From: Anaerolineae bacterium
Lineage (GTDB): Bacteria; Chloroflexota; Anaerolineae; JAFGEY01
NCBI GenBank assembly: GCA_016929775.1
Contig: JAFGIE010000125.1
Span: forward strand, 1 to 18,242
DNA length: 18,242 bases
Direction of reading: 5' to 3'
The notes beneath the pieces are model-generated. The model was given only the letters and a program-made list of their open reading frames with translations, did not search any database and was not told the DNA's origin. Below are positions 1 to 6,274 of the stretch, one piece after another. Each line of letters begins with the position of its first letter. Positions within the stretch are counted from its first letter, which is position 1. The position numbers and the translations under genes were made by a program.

Positions 1-1536
1 CCCGTTCAGCACCACGCCGATCACGCGCGCGCCCACCTGCCCCAGCCGCTCGACCGCCTGCCGCGCCGCCCCACGCCGCGTGCGCCCTGCCTCGACCACC
101 AGTAGCACCCCGTCGACCTGCGGCGCCAAGACCGCCGCGTCCGCCACCGCCAGCACCGGCGGGGAGTCGATCACGACCATGTCCGCGCGCTCGCGCAGCT
201 CGCCCAGCACCCGCTCCAGCCGCTGCGAGCCCAGCACCTCCGCCGGGTTGGGCGGCAGCTCGCCCGCCGGGAGGAGCGCCAGCCGCCCCTCGTATCCCGC
301 GGCGCGCACCGCCCCGTTCAACCGCCCGTTCAGCAGGGCCGAGGTCAGCCCCCGCTCCCCTGGGACGCCGAATATCTCGTGCAGCCGCGGGCGGCGCAGG
401 TCTGCGTCCACTGCCAGCACCTTGAGCCCCGCCTCCGCCATGGTCGCCGCCAGGTTTGCCGTCGTGAACGACTTGCCCTCGGTCGTCGTCGCGCTCGTGA
501 GCTGCACCGTGCGCAGCGGCGCGTCGAGCCCCGCAAAGCGAATGCTGGTCCGCAGCGCGCGGTAGGCCTCTGCCACCGGCGAGCGCGCGTCGTGGAGCAC
601 CACCAGCTCGTCCGCGCCGCGCGACAGGCGCCCGATCGAGCCCAGCGCCTCGAGCCCCAACGCCTGGCGCACGTCCTCCGGGGTCTTGATCGTGTCGTCC
701 AGGTACTCGATCGCCAGCGCCGCCCCGGCGCCCAACAGCGCCCCCGCCGCCCCCGCCAGCAGGGCATTGCGCAGCGGCTGCGGGCGTACCGGGCCCTGCG
801 GCGCCTCCGCTACTTCATAGATAGTCACGTCGTCCGCCGAAAGCGCCGCCGTGACCCGCATCCCTTCATAGCTCTGCACCAGCGCCGCCGACGTGTTGCG
901 ATAGCCCGCCAGCAGCGACTCGAGCCGCGCCACCTCTGCGCCCGCCGCCGGGTCGCCCGCCCCTTCAGCCGCCGCCCCCCCGGACAGTCGGGCCTGCGCC
1001 GCCTCCAGCTGCGCGCGCGTCTCCTCGATCAGGGCGGTCACCTCGGCGATCTGGGCCTCCATGCTCGCCAGCGACCCCGCATAGCGCGCCTCCTGTAGCG
1101 CCGCGTTCTGCGCCACAAAGGTCGCCGCCACCCCGTTGGCGATCGCCGCCGCGCGCGCCGGGTCGGCGTCCTCGGCGCTGACCCGCAGCAGCTGCGTGTC
1201 GCCCACCAGCTCGACCGAGACCCGCCCCGCCAGCGCACCCGGCGTCGCGTCGAGCCCCAGCTCTGCGATCACGGCGCTCAGCACAGGGCGCCCGGTCAGC
1301 ATCTCGCTGTAGGTCCGCGCCAACCGCTCGCTGGTCAGCAGCGCCGTATAGTCGCTCCCCCCGCCGCCGGTCGGCGCCTGGCGGACCAGCAGCGTGGTCG
1401 AGGCGCTGTACACCGGCGCCGCGTGTGCGCTGACCAGGTACACGGTCGCCGCCCCCACGACCGCGCACAGCGCGATCAGCCACCACCACCGCACGACCAG
1501 AGCCGCATAGCGGCGCAGGTCCAGCTCTTCGCTCAT
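1..1536 (-). CDS. Wzz/BY-kinase fusion (polysaccharide chain-length regulator and tyrosine autokinase), 3' end missing
   Basis: Inner-membrane protein expected to control assembly and length of an exported polysaccharide and to autophosphorylate on tyrosine. 512 residues are visible; the frame is open to the left edge, so the C-terminus, where BY-kinases carry their Tyr cluster, is not seen. A Wzz-type N-terminus has one membrane segment at about residues 13-34, an extracytoplasmic stretch with coiled-coil character at about 150-215, and a second membrane segment at about 255-275 preceded by an exact PxxPxxPxxxxN motif (P246 to N257). The cytoplasmic kinase has the EAYRALRT motif (about 324-331), Walker A A349-x4-G-K-S356, Walker A' with VDAD at 376-379 followed by LRRP, and Walker B MVVIDSPP at 453-460. 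The Walker A reads TEGKSF rather than the common GEGKST but still fits A/G-x4-GK-S/T. The ATG overlaps the upstream gene's stop (ATGA), with GGAAGGG just before it. Confidence 0.93.
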   Translation of the reverse strand, partial: MSEELDLRRYAALVVRWWWLIALCAVVGAATVYLVSAHAAPVYSASTTLLVRQAPTGGGGSDYTALLTSERLARTYSEMLTGRPVLSAVIAELGLDATPGALAGRVSVELVGDTQLLRVSAEDADPARAAAIANGVAATFVAQNAALQEARYAGSLASMEAQIAEVTALIEETRAQLEAAQARLSGGAAAEGAGDPAAGAEVARLESLLAGYRNTSAALVQSYEGMRVTAALSADDVTIYEVAEAPQGPVRPQPLRNALLAGAAGALLGAGAALAIEYLDDTIKTPEDVRQALGLEALGSIGRLSRGADELVVLHDARSPVAEAYRALRTSIRFAGLDAPLRTVQLTSATTTEGKSFTTANLAATMAEAGLKVLAVDADLRRPRLHEIFGVPGERGLTSALLNGRLNGAVRAAGYEGRLALLPAGELPPNPAEVLGSQRLERVLGELRERADMVVIDSPPVLAVADAAVLAPQVDGVLLVVEAGRTRRGAARQAVERLGQVGARVIGVVLNG

Positions 1537-1940
1537 GACATCCCTTCCGTGATCCGGGCGTGCCCACCGCACGTGCCCTGGCTCTGGCGCACGATGCGGC
1601 GCACTGCGCCCCCCAGCTCGTGCACGTCGAACGGGAACCCCAGCCCATAGATCGACCTTTCCGGGTCGGGGTCGAAGCGCCGGTTGGAGACGATCAGGAG
1701 CGGGATCCGGCCCACGCACCCCAACAGCGAGGTTCGGGCCAAAGCGACCAGGGGCTCGACCGGCGCGGCGCCCAGCGCGAGCAGGATCAGGTCGTACTGG
1801 GCGGGCAGGTCATCCTCCCGTCCCTTTTCCGGGGGAACGCGCTCGATGTCACAGCCGCCGAGCGCCAGGTCGATCACCCTGAACAGCAGGTCGTCGTCGC
1901 TCAACACCAGCACCTGGGGTCTGTGCGCGAGTACATCCAC
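1533..1940 (-). CDS. Degenerate receiver-like protein (pseudo-receiver) coupled to the BY-kinase
   Basis: Predicted 135-residue protein with the beta-alpha rhythm of a CheY-like receiver: a first strand QVLVLSDDD carrying an acidic cluster (D15-D17), a strand YDLILLALG, a strand PLLIVSN and a closing FPFD segment. Two key positions are changed: the phospho-acceptor Asp is Ala55, and the Lys of the usual K-P-F motif is Phe102. If the fold is right it cannot be phosphorylated in the normal way. The open frame extends to a GTG at 1997, but I chose the GTG at 1938-1940 because AAGGGAG lies 7 bases before it, while no Shine-Dalgarno is seen for the longer form. Its stop overlaps the BY-kinase start by four bases, so the two are probably translated together. 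The receiver assignment is pattern-based; a small ParA/MinD-like or unrelated Rossmann protein is the alternative. No output domain is present. Confidence 0.7.
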   Translation of the reverse strand: MDVLAHRPQVLVLSDDDLLFRVIDLALGGCDIERVPPEKGREDDLPAQYDLILLALGAAPVEPLVALARTSLLGCVGRIPLLIVSNRRFDPDPERSIYGLGFPFDVHELGGAVRRIVRQSQGTCGGHARITEGMS

Positions 1941-2123
1941 GAGATCGCTCCCTTCGCGTCGGGCGATGACGCGCGCCGGGTCGGCTGCGCAGCGCACGGC
2001 GCGCGCCCGATCGCGCCACGTGGCCTACATGCCGAGGCGGCGCCGTCTGCAGGACGTGCAAAATAGGGAGGGGGAGGCAGGAGACGGAGATGGATGCAGG
2101 CCCTACGCTCCATGGTACGCCGT

Positions 2124-2144
2124 GCGTGTGCCACGCGTGTGCCA
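2124..2144 (-). promoter_or_regulatory. Tandem direct repeat TGGCACACGC, candidate operator
   Basis: Two identical 10-base copies, TGGCACACGC on the minus strand (2135-2144 and 2124-2133), are separated by one base, an 11-base period that places both on the same helix face. OmpR/PhoB-family regulators often bind tandem direct repeats of about this period, and an OmpR-type regulator gene ends 138 bases to the right. A -10-like TACCAT lies six bases downstream on the minus strand. Binding by that regulator is an inference. Confidence 0.4.
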
Positions 2145-2194
2145 ACCGGCGCCCAGACTGCGCCAGAATCCTTCCAGTTTCGGCCCATGGCAAA

Positions 2195-2220
2195 GCGCCG
2201 CGCACTGTCGCGCGCGGCGC
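2195..2220 (-). terminator. GC-rich hairpin terminator after the OmpR-type regulator
   Basis: Perfect 9-bp inverted repeat GCGCCGCGC / GCGCGGCGC with an 8-base loop. On the minus strand it starts 62 bases after the stop at 2282 and is followed by TTTGCC, only a short T run. The position fits termination of the LCP-kinase-regulator operon. Confidence 0.6.
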
Positions 2221-2281
2221 TCGTCCACATACCGTACGGCGCAGCCTCACCCCAGCTGCAGGTTCGCGGCTCGCGCTCCGC

Positions 2282-2986
2282 TCAGGGCGCCGGTCCCGTG
2301 TACTGCAGCAGGTAGCCCACGCCGTACGCGGTATGGATGTACTGCGGCTTGCCCGGATCGGACTCGATCTTGCGGCGGATGCGGCTCACCCCCTGGTGCA
2401 CCAGCCGCTCGTTGCCGGCGTAGCCCGGGCCCCACACCCGGTCGAGCAAGTAGTCGTAGACCAGCACCCGCCCCACCTCCAGCGCCAGCGCGACCAGGAG
2501 CTGGTACTCGGTTGGCGACAGCGACACCTGCCGCCCCTCAAGGGTCACACAGTGATCGGCGGTGTCGATCCGCAACCGCCCGACCTCGATCGCGGATCCG
2601 GCGCTGCCACGTGCGTCATAGGCGACCCGGCGCAGTGTCGCGTGCACCCGGGCGACCAGTTCCTCGATGTGGAACGGCTTGGGCAGATAGTCGTCGGCGC
2701 CGCACTCTAGCCCCCGCACCCGGTTGGCGTGGTCTGAGAGCGCAGTCAGCATGATCACCGGGACGGTAGAGAAGGTCCGGATCTGCTGGCAGGCGGCAAA
2801 GCCGTCGATGTCGGGCAGGCGCACATCGAGCACGACCAGGTCGGGCTGCTGTGCGACGATGGCGTCGATCGCCTCCCGCCCCGTCTCGGCAGTCAGCACC
2901 CGGTACCCGCGCACCTCGAGGTTATGCCTGATCAGGTACAGGTAGCGGGGCTCATCGTCCACCACCAGGATCCGTCCCTCGCTCAC
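2282..2986 (-). CDS. OmpR/PhoB-family response regulator
   Basis: 234-residue transcription factor, the normal length for this family. The receiver (about residues 5-118) has every phosphorylation residue: D10 and D11, phospho-acceptor D54 in VVLDVRLPD, T81 in MLTA and K103 in LPKPF. A winged-helix DNA-binding domain follows (about 135-230) with the family-typical LSPTEYQLL, VSRIRRKIESDP and a terminal GVGYLL hairpin. The start is a GTG at 2984-2986 that overlaps the stop of the histidine kinase (GTGA); the longer in-frame reading only repeats kinase sequence. AGGCGAGGT just upstream can serve as ribosome site. It is almost certainly phosphorylated by the adjacent kinase. Targets are unknown; the LCP operon itself and the pseudo-receiver/BY-kinase operon are the nearest candidates. 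Confidence 0.95.
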   Translation of the reverse strand: MSEGRILVVDDEPRYLYLIRHNLEVRGYRVLTAETGREAIDAIVAQQPDLVVLDVRLPDIDGFAACQQIRTFSTVPVIMLTALSDHANRVRGLECGADDYLPKPFHIEELVARVHATLRRVAYDARGSAGSAIEVGRLRIDTADHCVTLEGRQVSLSPTEYQLLVALALEVGRVLVYDYLLDRVWGPGYAGNERLVHQGVSRIRRKIESDPGKPQYIHTAYGVGYLLQYTGPAP

Positions 2987-4710
2987 ACCTCGCCTCCCTC
3001 TGCGTCGCGGGGCAGATGGAAGGTAAACCGGCTCCCTTTGCCCGGTGCGCTCTCGACCCAGATCCGGCCCCCGTGCGCCTCGACGATCCCCTTGCACACT
3101 GCGAGCCCGAGCCCCACCCCCCGGGCGCGCGCTGTGGCCTCGCCTGGGACGCGGTAGAAGCGCTCGAAGAGCCGTCCTATGTGCTCGGGCGCGATCCCGA
3201 TCCCCTCGTCCGCCACGCAGATCGCCGCCTCCTCGCCTGCCGTGTGCACCTCCACCGTGATCGCGCTGCCTGGCGGCGAGTACTTGATCGCGTTGCTCAG
3301 CAAGTTGGCGAACACGCGCGACAGCGCCACCGGATCTACGTCAGCCCACAGCGGCGCCCCCTCCGCCGCGAGGACAATGCGCCGCCCACTGGCGCCCGGC
3401 TCGGCGCGCCGGACGGCTGACTGCGCCAGCGCGACCAGGTCGGTCCGCTCCCGGCTCAGGGCCATCTCTCCCCACCCGATCTGAGCCAGCTTGAGCAGGT
3501 TCTCGACCAGGGCCTCCAGGTACGCGCTCTCCTGGTCCACGATCCCGAGCATCCGTTGCTGTACCTCGGGCGCGAACGCGACACGTTCCGAGAGCAGCGA
3601 CTGGCATGCCGCGCGAATCAGCCCCAGCGGCGAGCGGAACTCGTGTGACACGTCGGCGATAAAGCGCGACTGCGCCGCGACCAGTCCCTCGCGCACCTGG
3701 ATCTGCGCCGCCAGGTCGCGCAGCCGCGTGCTTGTCACCGCCTGCCCGATCTGGGCGGCGATCGCCATCAGCAAGCGCAGCTGCGTCTCCCCGATCCGCA
3801 GCCACTCGCGTCCGAGGAGCGCGATCCCGCCCCACAGCTCGCCGCCCACCTGGAGCGGCACGATCGCCATGCAGGCGAACCCGCTTACCGCCAGCGCCGC
3901 GGCACCGTCGTCCGCCAGCACGCTGTCGCCCACGACGCACAGCACGCGGTTCGTCGCCGCCGCCTGCGCGCACGCGGCGCGCAGCGTCCTGCCCAGCGGC
4001 GTCCCCGCTCCCACATCCTGCAGCAGCCCATGGGCGATGACCGTGACCGCCGTTCCATCCTCCAAGCCCCCGATCAGGATCGCCCCGCTGTGCACGTTGC
4101 ACTGCGACAGCGCCTCCTGCAGCGCGACGCGCAGCCCCTCTCGCAGGTCCATCGACCGCCCCAGCACAGAAAGAACCCGGTTCAGGGCGATCAGGTCGTG
4201 GTTTCGCTGGGCGAGTGTCCCTCGCATTTCGGACCGCTCGCCCTCGATCCGCTTCCGCTCGTCGATCTCTGCCACGATCCCGAGCAACGCCGGTCGCCCA
4301 TCCCAACGGATCCGCGCCATCCACAGCGCCCACCAGGTACCCGCGCCGCCCTTGAGCAGCCCGCGGCACTCGACCATCGCCGGCACCGGATCGCCGTGCA
4401 GCAGCTGCTGGGCGAGGGTGCACAGCCGCCCCCGTTCCTCCGGCGCGAACAACACCTGGAACGGCGACCGGATCCGGAGCAGCTCGTCGCGCCGATAGCC
4501 CGTGATCTCGCAGAGAAGCCGGTTGGCGTACGTGACCCGCACCGCATCCGAGATGAACACCCCGAACGGGCAGCGCTCGAGCAGGGCCTGCCGCACGCCC
4601 TCGGCGCGGGCTAGCGGATCGCCCTGTATCTCTCCGGGGACTGGCTCCGGCGCTGCGCCACCGCGCCTGCCGCGCCGGTTCCCTCTCCTCGTGCCTTGCC
4701 GTTCGCTCAC
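2983..4710 (-). CDS. Soluble PAS-GAF sensor histidine kinase
   Basis: About 575 residues. A short basic N-terminus is followed by a PAS domain (about 40-150, with FGVFISDAVRVTYAN), a GAF domain (about 175-330), a HisKA dimerisation domain with phospho-accepting His356 in DVSHEFRSPL, and an HATPase_c domain with an N box (N473 in SNAIKYSPP), G1 box DEGIGIAP, F box LFERFYR and G2 box GVGLGLAV. No membrane segment is visible, so it probably senses a cytoplasmic signal such as a bound ligand or redox state. The frame is open far upstream into the LCP gene, but that part is a shadow; I placed the start at the GTG at 4708-4710, preceded by GGGGAGGG. GTGs at 4734 and 4740 are alternatives. It lies 55 bases after the LCP stop and overlaps the regulator start by three bases. 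Confidence 0.93.
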   Translation of the reverse strand: MSERQGTRRGNRRGRRGGAAPEPVPGEIQGDPLARAEGVRQALLERCPFGVFISDAVRVTYANRLLCEITGYRRDELLRIRSPFQVLFAPEERGRLCTLAQQLLHGDPVPAMVECRGLLKGGAGTWWALWMARIRWDGRPALLGIVAEIDERKRIEGERSEMRGTLAQRNHDLIALNRVLSVLGRSMDLREGLRVALQEALSQCNVHSGAILIGGLEDGTAVTVIAHGLLQDVGAGTPLGRTLRAACAQAAATNRVLCVVGDSVLADDGAAALAVSGFACMAIVPLQVGGELWGGIALLGREWLRIGETQLRLLMAIAAQIGQAVTSTRLRDLAAQIQVREGLVAAQSRFIADVSHEFRSPLGLIRAACQSLLSERVAFAPEVQQRMLGIVDQESAYLEALVENLLKLAQIGWGEMALSRERTDLVALAQSAVRRAEPGASGRRIVLAAEGAPLWADVDPVALSRVFANLLSNAIKYSPPGSAITVEVHTAGEEAAICVADEGIGIAPEHIGRLFERFYRVPGEATARARGVGLGLAVCKGIVEAHGGRIWVESAPGKGSRFTFHLPRDAEGGEV

Positions 4711-4765
4711 TGCCCTCCCCGCCCCGTGGGCCACGCCCACGTACGCACCGGACCGCGCCAGCGCC

Positions 4766-5929
4766 CTACTCAGCCTCCGCAAGGAGGGCGACCACGAGCT
4801 GCTGGATCGCCGCTCGATCGGGCAGCAGCACTTGTGCGCCATCGGGCGTCGTCCACGGTTCGGTGACGTCCTGATCGAGACCCGCGCTGCGCACCCCCTC
4901 GGCGCCCAACGCCTGGAAGAGCAGCGCGAGGCGCACCGCTTGCGCGATCGACAGGTCCGTCTCGATCGAGCCCCGGAACTCCTCCCACAGCTCGGGCGCG
5001 CGCGCGATCGCCTGCAAAGAGAGCGCCTTCTTGGCGACTGCGAGCAGCACCTGGCGCTGGCGCGCCGAGCGATCGAAATCGCTCGTGGTCCGCCGCGAGC
5101 GCGCGTACTTGAGCGCCAGCTCGCCGTCCATCTCGATCGGCCCCGCCTCCGGCAAGTCCTCTCCGAGGGGCTTTTCCACGTCGATCGTGATCCCGCCAAT
5201 GGCGTCGATGATCCGCACGAAAGCGGCAAAGTCGACCCGCACATAGTGGTGCACCGGGATGCCAAAGTTGATCCGCAAGACCCGGTCGAGGAACGCGGGC
5301 CCGCCGCCGGGGTACTCTGACAGCTCTCCGATCGCGTCCACCGTGTTGACCCGTCCCATCGTGCCCACCGGGATGTAGACCCACATGTCGCGCGGCATCG
5401 AGAGCAGCGCGATGCGCCGCTCTTGCCACTGCACAAAGGCGAGGATGATCGAGTCCGTCCGCCAGGGCAGAGCGCCCATCGGCTCGTCGATGCCCAGCAG
5501 GACAACCACCTCCACATCCTCGTCCAGCGGCAGCATCGGCACCTCGGGCGCGACTGGGGTCGAGGTCGGCGTGGGCGTCGGCGTGGGCGTCGACGTGGGC
5601 GCCTGCGGAACAGACGTGGAGGAACCGGGCGTCGGCATGCGCAGCTGGGGCGTTTGGGTGAGCTGCGCAGCGGGCGTGGGCACAGCGGTGCGCGTGTCCC
5701 CGCTCGAGACGACCGGCGTGTGCGTGCACGTCGGCGTGGGCGTAGAGAGCGCAGGCGCCGGGGTCGCGCGCTCGTCGCCGATCCCGATCGCAGACGACCG
5801 CCGCACGGCGAGCTGCCATATCACCACCAGCAGCGCCATCGCGCCGACCGACAACGCCGCAATGCCCAAGCTGTATGCGCGGATCCGCCGCCCGCGCCGC
5901 GCGCGCTCGTCCGTCGGTTCGTCACCCAT
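4766..5929 (-). CDS. LytR-CpsA-Psr (LCP) family protein with Thr-Pro linker
   Basis: 387-residue membrane-anchored protein. LCP proteins move lipid-linked glycopolymers onto the cell wall or surface. Residues 1-18 are charged, 19-42 form one membrane segment, and 55-130 form a Pro/Thr/Ser-rich spacer ending in a TPTP run. The LCP domain starts near 138, with LLGID (D148), R157-T-D159, SMPRD (R180, D181), RVN (193-195), the DFAAF...DAIGGI segment (233-247) and YARSR...DFDRSARQRQ (275-293). These match the family's phosphate- and metal-binding arginines and aspartates. A C-terminal tail of about 90 residues has no recognised LytR_C domain. I used the ATG at 5927-5929, just before the charged stretch and membrane segment. 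The frame stays open to an ATG at 6031, but no ribosome site precedes that one. First gene of an operon with the kinase and regulator. Confidence 0.93.
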   Translation of the reverse strand: MGDEPTDERARRGRRIRAYSLGIAALSVGAMALLVVIWQLAVRRSSAIGIGDERATPAPALSTPTPTCTHTPVVSSGDTRTAVPTPAAQLTQTPQLRMPTPGSSTSVPQAPTSTPTPTPTPTSTPVAPEVPMLPLDEDVEVVVLLGIDEPMGALPWRTDSIILAFVQWQERRIALLSMPRDMWVYIPVGTMGRVNTVDAIGELSEYPGGGPAFLDRVLRINFGIPVHHYVRVDFAAFVRIIDAIGGITIDVEKPLGEDLPEAGPIEMDGELALKYARSRRTTSDFDRSARQRQVLLAVAKKALSLQAIARAPELWEEFRGSIETDLSIAQAVRLALLFQALGAEGVRSAGLDQDVTEPWTTPDGAQVLLPDRAAIQQLVVALLAEAE

Positions 5930-5948
5930 GCCATCATCCACGCGCTGC

Positions 5949-5969
5949 ACGTGCCACGCCCTGGCACGT
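5949..5969 (-). promoter_or_regulatory. Perfect inverted repeat in the LCP leader, candidate operator or RNA hairpin
   Basis: ACGTGCCA and TGGCACGT are separated by five bases (5957-5961). The repeat lies 19 bases before the chosen LCP start and about 125 bases after the predicted transcription start. In RNA it would form an 8-bp hairpin just above the ribosome site. In DNA its half-site TGGCAC is shared with the direct repeats at 2124-2144. No T run follows, so a simple terminator is unlikely. Confidence 0.45.
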
Positions 5970-6099
5970 CCCCAACCATCGCGCCCCCTCGAAGGCAAGG
6001 GTACGGCAAGCCGCCGGGCGGCAGCTCGCATCGCCAGCGCTGTGTCCGCGGCAACGCCTACAGCTGTACGTAAGGTTATATAGAGTTCATACAGAATTC

Positions 6100-6129
6100 A
6101 TTATACCGCCATCCTTGCACGGTTGTCAA
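6100..6129 (-). promoter_or_regulatory. Consensus sigma70 promoter for the LCP-kinase-regulator operon
   Basis: On the minus strand, TTGACA (6124-6129) and TATAAT (6100-6105) are both exact consensus hexamers, 18 bases apart. Transcription would start near 6093, leaving a leader of about 165 bases before the LCP ATG. Confidence 0.85.
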
Positions 6130-6161
6130 GCCCAAGACGAGAACTGGCATCGGCCGATCGC

Positions 6162-6190
6162 TTGCCGACACTCCGCGATCGCGTTATAAT
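6162..6190 (+). promoter_or_regulatory. Sigma70 promoter for the lyase gene
   Basis: TTGCCG (6162-6167, 4 of 6 consensus bases) and an exact TATAAT (6185-6190) are 17 bases apart. Predicted start near 6197, about 78 bases before the lyase ATG. It points away from the LCP promoter, whose -35 lies only 32 bases to the left. Confidence 0.75.
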
Positions 6191-6274
6191 GCCGGGTGTG
6201 GCGCACCCCGCGCCGGACCAAGAGGTGCGCACCGCCATCCGTAGCTTACCACCGGACAGGAAGGACAGTGACCC

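Larger units (their letters stand above)
1941..2281. other. Intergenic region, 341 bases, upstream of the pseudo-receiver gene
   Basis: No convincing gene on either strand. It holds the hairpin terminator of the response regulator operon at the right (2195-2220), a pair of 10-base direct repeats (2124-2144), a perfect palindrome GCCACGTGGC (2015-2024), and a purine-rich run on the plus strand (about 2060-2095). No consensus -35/-10 pair was found for the pseudo-receiver/BY-kinase operon. The best -10-like hexamers on the minus strand, TACCAT (2112-2117) and TATTTT (2060-2065), lack a good -35, which would fit an activator-dependent promoter. Confidence 0.6.
5930..6274. other. Divergent regulatory region between the LCP operon and the lyase gene
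   Basis: 345 bases without a supported gene. It contains back-to-back sigma70-type promoters (minus: 6100-6129; plus: 6162-6190), the roughly 165-base leader of the LCP operon with a perfect 8-bp inverted repeat close to the LCP start, and the lyase leader with its ribosome site. The stretch around 6068-6112 is clearly more AT-rich than the flanking coding DNA. Confidence 0.8.

Noticed and set aside
2061..2095. Purine-rich G runs on the plus strand, possible G-quadruplex
   Set aside because: Only two runs of three or more G are present and the rest are pairs, too little for a firm call; noted only as composition.
4711..5517. Upstream extension of the PAS-GAF kinase to 844 residues
   Set aside because: The added 269 residues are Ser/Arg/Cys-rich sequence in the wrong frame of the LCP gene, whose own frame shows all LCP motifs. 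The GTG at 4710 has a ribosome site.
5553..5600. Short-period repeat in the LCP gene resembling a microsatellite
   Set aside because: It encodes the Thr-Pro spacer of the LCP protein in frame, so it is a normal low-complexity linker and not a separate element, although length variation is possible.
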